Source: CAIWHR01 sp963811685 (GTDB taxonomy: Bacteria > Pseudomonadota > Gammaproteobacteria > Burkholderiales > Casimicrobiaceae). Taken from it: 64,000 bases of DNA. The DNA lies in NCBI GenBank assembly GCA_963811685.1, contig CAWESK010000012.1, positions 46,889 through 110,888 on the forward strand, written 5' to 3'. Below, in pieces: positions 41,770-50,644 of this stretch. The translations under genes and the position numbers were made by a program. The notes beneath the pieces were generated by a model. That model made no database searches and was not told the origin of the DNA. It saw only the letters and a program-made list of their open reading frames with translations. Numbering within the stretch: the first letter of the stretch is position 1; the number at the start of each line of letters is the position of its first letter.

Positions 41770-42839
41770 ATGCAATCGTCCGATGTAGTGTCACCGCGCC
41801 GCCAGATCGCGCAAATGCTTTCGCAGCATTATGCCGAGTTGGCGAACCTGGGCAGCAAGCCGACCCCGAATTTCAGCGTGGCGCGCGTCTTTGCCACATT
41901 GGCCGATGGCGGGCTTCTCGATGGTTACGAGAAGAAAATCTGTTCCGCCGCGGCGATGGCGGCGGGCGAGCATTTCGAGAAGAACGCGCCGATCATTCCG
42001 TGGAGCGCGCTGGCGCAGCGTGATGCGACCGTCGCCGGCAGCGGTGGCTATCTTCATGCAACTGACGTGGGACTCGCGGCCGATGTATTGCGCCCGTATA
42101 GCGTGGTCGTGAATGCCGGCGCGCAGGTTGTCGAAAATTTGGTCGGCAATCTGGTGATCCCGAAAGCGACGACGGCCACGACGGGAAACTGGATCTCTGA
42201 CGAGGCCGGCACCGGCGCGGCCGAGGCCGATCCCGTGCTCGCGCAGGTGGCACTTACCCCGCATACGTACATCGCGTACACGAACTATTCGCACCTGCTC
42301 GCGAAGCAATCGACGCAGGCGGAATCGTTCCTGCGCACGCTGCTATTGCGGGCGGCGGGCACGGCGCTCGACAAGGCGGTGCTCGCGGGCGCCGGAACGA
42401 CGGAACCGCTCGGGCTGCTCTCGATCACCGGCGTAGGGACGCAGAGCGGAACGTCGCTCGCCTGGGCGGGCGTCACCAACATGCTCGAGACGGTGACCAC
42501 GGCGAACGCCACGGACGCGAATGTCGTGTTCGTCAGCACGCCGACCGTGCGCGAACTTCTGCAATACCGGGAAGTGATTTCGACGGCGGCCGATTCATTT
42601 GGGACAACGACAAGATCGCGAACCGCGCCGCGCTGGTGAGCACGAATATGCCCAGCGCGACGATGCTGGCCGGCGATTTCGGTCAGGTCGTCGTCGGATT
42701 GTGGGGGCCGGGCATGCGCGTTGACCTCAACGCGTTCGCGAATTTCCCGGCTGGCATTCAGGCGCTGCGCGTGATGATGGTCGCGGACTCTGCGTGCCTA
42801 CATGCGGACGCATTCTGCAAGTCGACGAGCATCACCTGA
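41770..42839 (+). CDS. HK97-type phage major capsid protein (one frameshift)
   Basis: About 356 residues. GGAGACCGGAA precedes the ATG. The HK97 fold is seen in NAGAQVVENLVGNLVIPKA, NWISDEAGTGAAEADP, YTNYSHLLAKQSTQAESFLR, DKAVLAGAGTTEPLGLLSI and VVFVSTPTVRELLQYREV. Adding one base in the GCGGC at 42585-42590 gives GRFIWDNDKIANRAALVSTN, MPSATMLAGDFGQVVVGLWG and FANFPAGIQALRVMMVADS, the usual P- and A-domain end. No scaffold (delta) domain or protease gene is evident, so the mature-type protein appears to be encoded directly. Capsid protein of the element or of a co-opted phage. Confidence 0.82.
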
Positions 42840-43093
42840 TGGCGACGATCAAGATTGTTTGCACGCACCCGATGATGCAGGGCGGCAAGCGAATCGAGGC
42901 TGGTGTCGAGCTCGACGTTTCGCCCCTCGAGGCGTACGACGCTATCGCCGCTGGTCGGGCACGGCTGGTCGATCCGGTCGATATTGTTGCCGCGAAGCTG
43001 GCTGCTGCGGAGCAACGCGATCGGATGCTCGCCGCGTTCAATCGCTCGGCGCAACAGTCTGCGGCCGAGTGGCGGCTTCGACGACGGGCGTAG
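42839..43093 (+). CDS. small hypothetical protein after capsid gene
   Basis: ATG 42839 overlaps the capsid stop. 84 residues; MATIKIVCTHPMMQGGKRIE with GVELDVSPLEAYDAIAAGRA resembles short head-associated phage proteins with a 'V..G....L....A..L...G.A' pattern. The tail is helical and charged. Assignment as a head or neck protein is inference from position. Confidence 0.5.
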   Translation: MATIKIVCTHPMMQGGKRIEAGVELDVSPLEAYDAIAAGRARLVDPVDIVAAKLAAAEQRDRMLAAFNRSAQQSAAEWRLRRRA

Positions 43094-43468
43094 TTTTCAG
43101 CGACCGGCGCGGGTCGAGCTCCCGCAGCGCGCGTCGGTCGGGTTGCTCGGGCTTTATGCGGGGGTACGGGTCGCGGTTGGCGTATGGACACGCCCGCGGG
43201 AACGTTCTGGCGAACGCCCGCAACCGTGATCGGGGATCGTCGGCGCCGGATGATAACGGCTCGACCGATCATGGCAGTGTTTTGCAGTGCTGTCGCTGTT
43301 CAAGCCGTGAGAGCTCCCGGCAGCTCGCGGTGGACCGGGGCGCTTCGTTTACTGCGGGCGAGCGCGAGGCCGATCCGGGCGCGAGAGCGTGACGCGGCCA
43401 CCCTAAATGCTGGTTGCTGGCATATGCTTCTCCCGCCGCCGGTCGCGCGGCCCACCGGGAGAGTCGAA
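43094..43468. other. 375-base gap, no supported gene
   Basis: GC-rich sequence between the phage-type genes and the beta-helix gene. Open frames exist but show no family sequence, start signal or codon bias I can defend. It may hold the promoter of the cargo gene or decayed phage sequence. Confidence 0.4.
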
Positions 43469-44521
43469 ATGCTGCGTCGCACCTCTGCGTTCGTGTCAAT
43501 CGCGTTTGCCCTGTCCCTGTACGCCGCTACCGTAGCCGCAACGACGGCCCAGCGCACGTTCGTCGCCTCGACTGGCAACGACGCCAATCCGTGCTCGATC
43601 GCGGCACCGTGCCGTAACTTTGCTCGCGCGATCATGCAGACCAGCACCGGAGGCGAGGTGATCGTCCTCGACTCGGCCGGCTACGGCGCGGTGACGATCA
43701 CGCAGTCGATCACCATCAACGCTCCTACGGGCATCTATGCCGGCATATCGGTGTTCTCCGGCGACGGCATCACCATTAACGCAGGCGCGACCGACACGGT
43801 GGTGCTGCGCGGGCTGACAATAAATGGGCAGGGTGGCGCCAACGGCATCACGCTCACCAATGCACTCAGGGTCCACGTCGAGAACTGCGTGATCGCGAAG
43901 ATGGGTGATAAGGGCATCTATCAAGTTGCGGGTACGCTCGAAGTCAAGGACACGATAGTGCGTGATGGAGTCTGGGGCATCTTTGTAAATGCCGTGGCGC
44001 AGGCCAATCTCGATCACGTTCGCATCGAAGGCAACGTTACCGGTATCGCGGCGAAGAACGGGGCGGACATCGCGATGCAGGATAGCGTCGTGACTGGCAA
44101 CAGCAATATTGGGGTGTTGGCCTGTCGTTGCGGCGCCAGCGCCTCGATGGCCGTTGCGATCTCCCGCTCGCTGATCTCGTCCAACATCTATGGAATTTAT
44201 GCTGATGGTGACGTTGGCGGGGCATACTTAACTGTGATCATTTCGGACAGCACGATTGCGGAGAATAGCTATGGCATTCAAGGGACGTGTCTCGGAACCG
44301 GTCTTTGTGATGTTTTTGCGACACGTAACACCATCGGGCAAAATGTCTTGGGACTCGGCCTTGAGAACACGTCTTCTGCAACTATCGATGGCAACGTCTT
44401 CGCACGAAATCGGTCGAACGACATTGCCACCGATGGCTCGTCATTCCTCTTTACACGTAGTAACAACACAATTGGCGCCGTGAGTGTCCTAGGCTTATAT
44501 CTTCCCCTCCCTGCATACTAG
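43469..44521 (+). CDS. secreted right-handed beta-helix protein (cargo)
   Basis: A 350-residue protein from ATG 43469 with GGGAGAG upstream. Signal peptide MLRRTSAFVSIAFALSLYAA (cleavage near VAA or ATA). TFVASTGNDANPCSIAAPCR is a calcium/Cys-containing cap often seen before pectate-lyase-like helices. Repeats rich in Asn, Ile, Val and Gly follow (GITINAGATDTVVLRGLTIN; LRVHVENCVIAKMGDKGIY; AKNGADIAMQDSVVTGNSNI; SSATIDGNVFARNRSNDIA), the pattern of parallel beta-helix/NosD-like folds. No catalytic residues recognised. It is plasmid- or phage-borne cargo, perhaps a surface or extracellular carbohydrate-binding protein. Confidence 0.72.
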   Translation: MLRRTSAFVSIAFALSLYAATVAATTAQRTFVASTGNDANPCSIAAPCRNFARAIMQTSTGGEVIVLDSAGYGAVTITQSITINAPTGIYAGISVFSGDGITINAGATDTVVLRGLTINGQGGANGITLTNALRVHVENCVIAKMGDKGIYQVAGTLEVKDTIVRDGVWGIFVNAVAQANLDHVRIEGNVTGIAAKNGADIAMQDSVVTGNSNIGVLACRCGASASMAVAISRSLISSNIYGIYADGDVGGAYLTVIISDSTIAENSYGIQGTCLGTGLCDVFATRNTIGQNVLGLGLENTSSATIDGNVFARNRSNDIATDGSSFLFTRSNNTIGAVSVLGLYLPLPAY

Positions 44522-44660
44522 GCCGGGGCACGATCGTCGCAATGGACGAAGCTCAGGTGGCTCAGACACGCGTCGAGAACGCCTTGGTAGTGATCCGCGC
44601 GCGGGCACGATGGTCTGATCGAGTTGCCAATCCGCCAAACGCGGCGGGCGCTTGAGCGAA

Positions 44661-44921
44661 ATGGGCCGCGCGATGCTCGTAACAATCCAACTCGCTAACG
44701 ACGTGCGCCGCCTAGGGCGCGACGGAATGACGGTCAACGCAATCGCCGCAACGCTTCGCCGGCCCGTTTCCGACATCATGGAAACGCTGCGAATGCTCGG
44801 CCTGCCGCTGCCCGGCGAGACCGTCGAGGAGCGAGCGGCCCCGACCGAAGAAGAGCGCGCCGCGGTGCACGCGAAAATGCCGAAGAAGTGGCAGGATCGA
44901 CGGCCTCCGAATGGCCGCTAA
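44661..44921 (+). CDS. small helix-turn-helix-like protein
   Basis: 86 residues from ATG 44661 (a TTG at 44652 and an ATG at 44673 are alternatives). VRRLGRDGMTVNAIAATLRR followed by PVSDIMETLRMLGLPLPGE looks like a helix-turn-helix of the replication- or packaging-regulator kind. The C-terminal part is charged. Not recognised. Confidence 0.45.
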   Translation: MGRAMLVTIQLANDVRRLGRDGMTVNAIAATLRRPVSDIMETLRMLGLPLPGETVEERAAPTEEERAAVHAKMPKKWQDRRPPNGR

Positions 44922-45068
44922 CGGCCAAATCCGGTCACCCAAGTTCCAGCTCCATAGCAGACACCGGCGGGCTACGAAAGCCTACTAAATCACCCACACT
45001 CTTCAGCGTCACACGGTCTAATCACATATGTTCGTTCTACCCTAACTACGTAAGCCGTCGAGGTCAGG

Positions 45069-45995
45069 ATGTCGGTGAAGAACAGACTTCTCAAGCATAT
45101 ATTCGATAAGTACATGGTGTGGCGGCTACATGAAATCGCCGCGCCGCACTACCCAATACTGCTTGAATACCCGATCAACCCCGTGCCACGCTGGGGGTAT
45201 GACAAGCCCAGTCACGCTCAGTTAACGGAGATCGTAGAGAAACATCGAGGTAGCTACCAGGGCCTCCTCAAGCAGTTTGAAGAGTATCTAGATTGGATGA
45301 AAAAGATTCCGATTAGGCCGGACTCCCTGGATGCAGGTGGGCCGTATTGGAGCAATAGTTTCTTCTCGCGGCTAGACGCGATGGCTCTCTACTGCCTGAT
45401 AGCCATTAGAAAACCAAGACTTCTCGTGGAGGTTGGTTCGGGTAATTCGACGCGATTCGCCCGACAAGCCATAGTAGACCATGAATTGTCCACACGGTTG
45501 GTTTCGATCGATCCAAACCCACGTTCGGAAGTGGACGCTCTTTGTGACGAAGTAATCAGGGCACCTCTGGAGTCCACGGACCTAGGCGTATTCGAAAGGG
45601 TGCAGGCGGGTGACTTCGTCTTCATCGACAACTCGCATCGCTCGTTCACCAATTCCGACGTGACTACATTTTTCATCGATGTGCTACCGAGATTGGCGAG
45701 CGGCGTCACGATACACATACATGACATCTTCATCCCGTTGGACTACCCGATAGAGTGGTCGGGGCGGCACTATTCCGAACAATATTTGCTCGCGTGTTAT
45801 CTACTTGGGGCCCGCGGTGGTAGGTTACCGCGCGTCTTAATTCCCAATGCATTTATATCCTTCGACAATGCGCTGCGAGCAGCTGCGGAGCGCCTCTGGT
45901 CCAGCGTCGAACTCAGTCCAATGATCGATCCCCAACGCCCTTACGGCGGTATTCCAGGATGTCACGGAACTTCGTTTTGGTTCGAAATCCCGTAG
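45069..45995 (+). CDS. class I SAM-dependent methyltransferase-like protein (cargo)
   Basis: A 308-residue protein with motif I LLVEVGSGNSTRFARQAI, STRLVSIDPNP (acidic residue after strand 2), GDFVFIDNSHRSFTNSDVTT and TIHIHDIFIPLDYPIEWSG, the Methyltransf_24 layout. The last motifs often occur in cell-surface polysaccharide clusters. Base composition is visibly more AT-rich than the rest of the window, pointing to separate acquisition. It is the last gene before the right att site. Substrate unknown. Confidence 0.75.
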   Translation: MSVKNRLLKHIFDKYMVWRLHEIAAPHYPILLEYPINPVPRWGYDKPSHAQLTEIVEKHRGSYQGLLKQFEEYLDWMKKIPIRPDSLDAGGPYWSNSFFSRLDAMALYCLIAIRKPRLLVEVGSGNSTRFARQAIVDHELSTRLVSIDPNPRSEVDALCDEVIRAPLESTDLGVFERVQAGDFVFIDNSHRSFTNSDVTTFFIDVLPRLASGVTIHIHDIFIPLDYPIEWSGRHYSEQYLLACYLLGARGGRLPRVLIPNAFISFDNALRAAAERLWSSVELSPMIDPQRPYGGIPGCHGTSFWFEIP

Positions 45996-46332
45996 CGCCG
46001 ATTGTTCTAATCGACGATCGCGAACAAGGCGCTACCTGGGCACGTCCGGCGGCCGCTACCGCTTCCGGCGCTCGCGCTGTAAGACGCCGACGCCACGCTT
46101 CGCGACGTACGGCCTCGCGCCGCCCCAGCGTTTCCGCGCTTTCATCTCGATCGCGAGAAGGTCGACGCCTGGGTTGAGCTCGCTGACCAGCCGCAAGAGC
46201 TAGGTGATCAGATCCGATTCGGGCTCGTCGCGCATGACGCGATGATAGCGCCGGAGGGCATTTCCGCGGGGGTACAAGTGGGGGTACATCGTCGCGGGCG
46301 AGCGAAAAAGTTGCGACGAATCAATATGTGTA
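45996..46332. other. right-end non-coding region with GGGGTACA repeats
   Basis: No convincing gene. Contains GGGGGTACA twice (46268-46276 and 46280-46288), matching the motif at the left end. Sequence near 46040-46200 looks like decayed coding DNA but no family could be named. Confidence 0.5.
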
Positions 46333-46352
46333 GAATCCCTGCGTCTCCGCCA
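46333..46352 (+). repeat. attR core (copy of tRNA-Ser 3' end)
   Basis: GAATCCCTGCGTCTCCGCCA, identical to 36500-36519. It is not part of a full tRNA here, as expected at the far end of an integrated element. Confidence 0.92.
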
Positions 46353-46378
46353 GTGCTAGGACGCCGTACTGCTGCTGA

Positions 46379-46711
46379 CTATATTCGACGCGCGCCTTGA
46401 TCGTTCTTCAACGATAGGATGTACTCCGCGATCCTCGTCGCATCCGCTGGTGATACTTCGGGAAGGGGAGGCATCGGCCACGGACCCTCGCCGTGGACGC
46501 CCTTCCGGATGACGGCGACGAGGATCGAGACCGCCTGAGGGTTGCCCCGGTACTTGGCGGCCACATCGACAAAGGCCGGTCCGGTCTTGGTATCGCGGTC
46601 GGCATGGCAGATGGCACAGTTGTGGGCTTGCAGCAGGGACTGCACGTCGGCAGCGTGGGCGACCGGACAAGTGAGTATCCCGGTGGTCAAAGCGAGCGCA
46701 GTGAGTTTCAT
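46379..46711 (-). CDS. cytochrome c, class I
   Basis: A 110-residue periplasmic electron carrier. Signal peptide MKLTALALTTGILTCPVAHA, heme-binding CAICH with His ligand, KTGPAFVDVAAKYRG and PWPMPPLPEVSPADA (Met ligand) match the c551/c552 type. First gene to the right of the element. Redox partner unknown. Confidence 0.9.
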   Translation of the reverse strand: MKLTALALTTGILTCPVAHAADVQSLLQAHNCAICHADRDTKTGPAFVDVAAKYRGNPQAVSILVAVIRKGVHGEGPWPMPPLPEVSPADATRIAEYILSLKNDQGARRI

Positions 46712-47041
46712 GATCCGTCGACTCTGTCAATCAGCGAAGAAATAGATCATGCGCTTGTTGGCACCGTTTGCCAAAACTTGCGGAGCCGGAAGCGCGCGCG
46801 GATGCTTGAGAGATTCCCGCATACCCGTAGACTCCCCGGGCCGCCTTGGCGCCGCCCAAGCTCAGAATTCGCTGGGACCACATCCACCGGATAACAGCAA
46901 GTCACGGGAGGGCGCATCAAGATTAGTGATGGACTGGACTTTCCGCGGGCAAAAGACCTGGCGCTTGAAGCGCGGGACGGCTGTGCGCTTGGGTAAGAGG
47001 CTCGCCTGAACGATCCTTCGCCGAAACCGGAACTCGCGCGG
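46712..47041. other. 330-base gap, no supported gene
   Basis: Sequence between the divergent cytochrome c and cardiolipin-synthase-like genes. Short open frames show no family text. The start of the cls-like gene is uncertain and could lie slightly left of 47042 (open to 46997), so its first codons may be included. Confidence 0.35.
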
Positions 47042-48493
47042 GTGCTCGCAGACCGGGCCTTCGCGCGCGCCTCGGGCTCCGACCCGATCGACGGCAACGC
47101 CGTGCGGCTGCTGCGTGACGCGGCAGAGAACTTTCCTGCGTGGCTCGACGCGATCCGCGGCGCGAAGCACTCGATCTTCTTCGAGATGTATATTTTCGGA
47201 GACGATGCCGTCGGCCGCGAATTCGCCGAGGCATTGGCCGAGCGTGCGCAGGCAGGTGTCGAGGTCTACGTCGTCTACGACTGGTTCGGCTCGCTGGGCG
47301 CGGGACCGCTATGGAAGATACTCATCGCGGCCGGCGCGCAGGTCCGAAGCTTCAATCCGTTGCGCTTCGACAGTCCCCTGGGCTGGCTCACGCGCGATCA
47401 CCGCAAGACGATCGTCGTCGATGGACGCGTTGCATTCGTCTCGGGGCTTTGCGTCAGTGCGCGCTGGAATGGCGACCCCGGTCGTGGAATGGAGCCGTGG
47501 CGCGATACGGGCGTGGAAATTCGCGGACCCGCGGTAGCCGAAATCGGGCAGGCGTTCGCGCAGGTCTGGCTCGCGGCCGGAGGCGGCGCACTGCGCAACG
47601 AATTGCGGACGTTCCGCGGCCTCGATCGAGCCGCAGGGCGATACGCGGATCAGGGTGATCGCGGGTGCACCGAGCGCCACGGGAACCTACCGGCTCGATC
47701 TCGCGATCGCCTCGTTCGCCCGCCGGCATTTGTGGCTGACCGATGCGTACTTCGTCGGTACCGCCGCCTATGTGCAGGCGCTCGCCGCGGCGGCGCGCGA
47801 CGGTGTCGACGTCCGATTGATGGTCCCCGGCGCCAGCGACATTCCGGCACTGTCGCCGTTGTCGCGCGCCGGCTATCGGCCGCTGCTGCAGGCAGGTGTG
47901 CGGGTGTTCGAGTGGAACGGAACCATGCTGCATGCGAAGAGCGCGGTCGCCGACGGCCTCTGGACGCGTATCGGGTCGACCAATCTCAACATCGCGAGCT
48001 GGATGGGCAATTACGAGCTCGACGTCGCCATCGAGGACGCCGGATTCGCATCGGCGATGGCCACGCAGTTCGAGAGTCGATCTCAAGCGCACGACGGAAA
48101 TCGTGTTGACGCGTCGCAATCGCGTGCGGCCCGGTGCCCGGCGAGGAGCGTCCCGGAAGCGCGCGGCGCGCGATGTCGGGAAGCGCCGGGCGCGCCGCCG
48201 CGGGTGCGGTCAGCGTCGGCAGCGCGTTGGGCGCGGCGCTCACCGGACGTCGCGTTCTCGATTCGGCGGAATCAGGATTGCTGGCGAAGATGGGAGGCGC
48301 GATTCTGGCGCTGTCGATCGTCGCTGCGATCTGGCCCCATTTCGTCGCCTGGCCGGCGGCCGTGCTGGGCACCTGGCTCGGCATTGCGTGGCTGGTGAAG
48401 GCGTTTGCGCTTCGCCGCGGCGCTCGGCGGCGGGTCCGCGGAGCAGGGGATGGGGACGATGCCGGACCGCGCGATGGCGATCCCCCGGGCTAG
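47042..48493 (+). pseudogene. cardiolipin synthase / phospholipase D family protein, at least three frameshifts
   Basis: Pieced across frames: DPIDGNAVRLLRDAAENFPA, FFEMYIFGDDAVGREFAEAL, first HKD motif DHRKTIVVDGRVAFVSGL, then (shift near 47617-47640) GTYRLDLAIASFARRHLWLT, second HKD LHAKSAVADGLWTRIGSTNL, then (shift near 48075) RTTEIVLTRRNRVRP, then (shift near 48130) SGSAGRAAAGAVSVGSALGA and a C-terminal membrane stretch. Both HKD motifs (His-Lys-Asp) are intact. The family joins or transfers phosphatidyl groups at the inner membrane. Given the clean motifs the shifts may be assembly errors; if real the gene is dead. Confidence 0.75.
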
Positions 48494-48495
48494 GC

Positions 48496-48504
48496 TGATA
48501 TAAT
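48496..48504 (+). promoter_or_regulatory. extended -10 of tRNA-Arg
   Basis: TG (48496-48497), one base, TATAAT (48499-48504), ten bases before the tRNA. No clear -35. Confidence 0.5.
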
Positions 48505-48513
48505 TCGCCCTTC

Positions 48514-48591
48514 GCGCCCGTAGCTCAGTTGGATTAGAGTACCTGGCTACGAACCAGGGGGTCGTGGGTTCAAATCCTGCCGGGCGCGCCA
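48514..48591 (+). tRNA. tRNA-Arg (anticodon ACG)
   Basis: Acceptor GCGCCCG pairs with CGGGCGC (48581-48587), discriminator G, encoded CCA (48589-48591). D arm GCTCAGTTGGATTAGAGT, anticodon stem CCTGG/CCAGG with ACG at 48549-48551, T arm GTGGGTTCAAATCC. The wobble A would be converted to inosine and read CGU, CGC and CGA. Confidence 0.95.
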
Positions 48592-49139
48592 AATAATCAA
48601 GGGGTTGCAGAGATGCGGTCCCTTTCTTCTTCCTGCGGGGTAGCGCGGGGTAGCAGAAAGGCGGGTTTCGCGGTCTTTCGGCACGGTCGATTGGCTTCCT
48701 CGCGCGCCCGCGGGTACCTGTCCCCTGCCCGCCGCCCCGTCAACCGAGCACATCGGGTAGGGCGGTACAGTCCCCTCATACAGCCCGCTGACCTTCGCCC
48801 TGCCCGTTCTGCGCCCACCCGCAGCTGGTGCTTGCCGCTGTCGGCCGCGTTGCGGTAGAGCGGATCGCCCTCATGAATGCAGCGCAGTCGGCCCGGTGGC
48901 GACGGCAGACGATCCCCCAGACCCATCGTCAACCGCCTGCTCACGCGGCCATTTTCGGGTAGGGCACAAAAGGTGGCCTAAGCTCCCGTAGAAATCGCTC
49001 CTAGGCCGTTCTACGCGGTCGGCGCTTGTCGTCCGGATCGAAAACGGGGAGCCGCTGCTCGTTACCGGGTCCACGGTGTTGTGTTGTCAGAGAATTTCGG
49101 CAGCGCATCGATCTTGGGACTGCGTGAGGGATCAATAGA
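48592..49139. other. 548-base gap, no supported gene
   Basis: Open frames of up to 116 codons exist on both strands but lack any recognisable family or initiation signal. Position after a tRNA gene, and the repeated, decayed gene that follows, suggest an old insertion or deletion scar. Confidence 0.35.
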
Positions 49140-50088
49140 ATGAGTGCACCTATGTATCTCTCAAATGGTCAGGGTATCTTCCAGCCCACGTTGCCGGTCC
49201 ATCATCAGGGTGAACATTTCGATGAGAAGGGATTCAAAACCCTTTTCGAGATGCAAAATAACCATTTTTGGTATCGAGGCCGCCACCGTTTTTTGATGCA
49301 TGCTGTCGCGCGTTATCTCCCTGACAGGAAAGGACTCTGCGGCATCGATTTGGGCGGCGGCTGCGGGGGCTGGCTGAATTTTCTATTCCAGCAGATGCCC
49401 GGTCGCTTTGATGAACTCGCTCTTGCCGACTCATCCTTGACCGCACTCGAACTCGCAAAGACTGTCGTTCCGAAGAGCACGACGCTCTACCAGATTGATC
49501 TGATGGACCTGCATTGGGAGAACAGATGGGATGTGGCCTTTCTTCTCGATGTGATCGAGCATCTTCCGGGGGACGCCGGGGCCTTGGTTCAAGTTTGCAA
49601 TGCCCTAAAGCCGGGAGGCCTTCTCTTTGTGACCACCCCCGCCCTCCAGTTCTTTTGGACTTATAACGACGACTTAGCCCACATTTGCGGCGTTATTCGA
49701 AGCGTGACTATGCGGGACTGGCGGAGAAAGCAGGACTGCGATTATTGTTCTTTTGGACTCATAACGACGACTTTGCCCACCATTTGCGGCGTTATTCGAA
49801 GCGTGACTATGCGGTACTGGCGGAGAAAGCAGGACTGCAGACTCTTGGACTCTCGTTACTTTATGTTCTTCCTTAGTCCTTTGCTGTGGTTGAGCCGGAC
49901 ATTGCAGAGAACATCCGGCCTGAGTGAGGGGGAGCGGTCAAAGCTGGACCACGAAGGCCCACAAAGTACCCACCCCGCTTCTCAACCATGCTCTCTCGGC
50001 GACGTTTGCCGCGGAAACTCCAGTTGGCCATTGGCTTTCGTTTCCATGGGGCACGTCCATTCTCGGAATTTTCCAGAGGCCCCTGTGA
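49140..50088 (+). pseudogene. SAM-dependent methyltransferase, broken by internal duplication and frameshifts
   Basis: The first half is intact: FKTLFEMQNNHFWYRGRHRF, motif I CGIDLGGGCGGWLNFLFQQM, ALADSSLTALELAKTV, DVAFLLDVIEHLPGDAGALV and LKPGGLLFVTTPALQFFW. A 98-bp tandem duplication (49650 and 49748) then puts the coding sequence out of frame. The expected C-terminus reappears in pieces (HHLRRYSKRDYAVLAEKAGL; LLDSRYFMFFLSPLLWLSR; LLNHALSATFAAETPVGHWL; SFPWGTSILGIFQRPL) ending with TGA at 50086. Unlike the single shifts elsewhere, the duplication copies differ from each other, so this looks like true decay. Confidence 0.75.
49650..49838 (+). repeat. 98-bp tandem duplication in methyltransferase gene
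   Basis: Copy 1 begins TTCTTTTGGACTTATAACGA at 49650 and copy 2 TTCTTTTGGACTCATAACGA at 49748. They agree through GGCGGAGAAAGCAGGACTGC with only a few substitutions and one single-base indel (CCCACATT versus CCCACCATT). Confidence 0.85.
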
Positions 50089-50212
50089 CGCGGCCGGATG
50101 CCGTCAAGGCAGCAAGCCGGCACCGGCTCCATAGAACGCATTGCAGACGCCTCGGTGGCAATGTATTCCATCGCCTCGTTCCGCTGTCAATTTACCCGTG
50201 CAGGGGTCGGTC

Positions 50213-50644
50213 TCAGTGAATAAGCACGACGGGGATGTGCGCCAGGTGGAGAACCCTGGTCGTGACCGAGCCCAGAACCATGTTTGAAAGTGCCGTCATG
50301 CCACGCGTGCCCATGTAGATCATATTGCTTCCGGATTCCTTCGCCTGCGCGATGATGCTTTCCGCGATCGGTCCGACGGCTGTATGCACGGTGTAATTCA
50401 CGTGCGCCGCATCGAGAATCTTCCTGCTTGGCTTCAGTATGGCCTTGCATTCCTCGGCATAGTAACGTTCGATCATCGCATTGCTTACGACAACGCCCAT
50501 GTTGGTGAACCGAGGTACCGGCAGGTGGACCGCGAGCAGATCGATTTGAGGGCGACTCTTGTACCAGGCCAGGGTTTCTACCAGCTTTTTGGTCGCGCTG
50601 GTCGCGCTCTTGGAACCGTCTACGGGAAGCAGCACTTTAAGCAT
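50213..50644 (-). CDS. universal stress protein (UspA family)
   Basis: A 143-residue single-domain protein. MLKVLLPVDGSKSATSATKK at the start and GTRGMTALSNMVLGSVTTRV near the end give the ATP-binding Gly-x2-Gly-x9-Gly-Ser pattern. GGGAG precedes the ATG. Its neighbours (P-type ATPase, envelope genes) fit a stress-response locus. Confidence 0.92.
   Translation of the reverse strand: MLKVLLPVDGSKSATSATKKLVETLAWYKSRPQIDLLAVHLPVPRFTNMGVVVSNAMIERYYAEECKAILKPSRKILDAAHVNYTVHTAVGPIAESIIAQAKESGSNMIYMGTRGMTALSNMVLGSVTTRVLHLAHIPVVLIH

Larger units (their letters stand above)
36500..46352. mobile_element. tRNA-Ser-integrated element, putative capsid-bearing phage satellite (about 9.85 kb)
   Basis: Bounded by a perfect 20-bp direct repeat of the tRNA-Ser 3' end (36500-36519 and 46333-46352), with the integrase gene next to the tRNA end. 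Order: integrase, terminator, paired direct repeats, AlpA-like regulator, DUF3102 protein, RepA-like ATPase, GTAC cluster, small terminase, two small genes, HK97 capsid protein, small gene, secreted beta-helix protein, small HTH protein, methyltransferase, att. No large terminase, portal, protease, tail, lysis or conjugation genes seen. All element genes lie on the plus strand. Size, integrase type, AlpA and terS recall PICI-type and P4-type satellites. Confidence 0.85.

Noticed and set aside
46749..47009. 86-codon plus-strand frame between cytochrome c and the cls-like gene
   Set aside because: No start signal, family or codon pattern.
48597..48944. 115-codon minus-strand frame next to tRNA-Arg
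   Set aside because: Considered as an insertion-sequence remnant but no transposase motif or terminal repeat was found.
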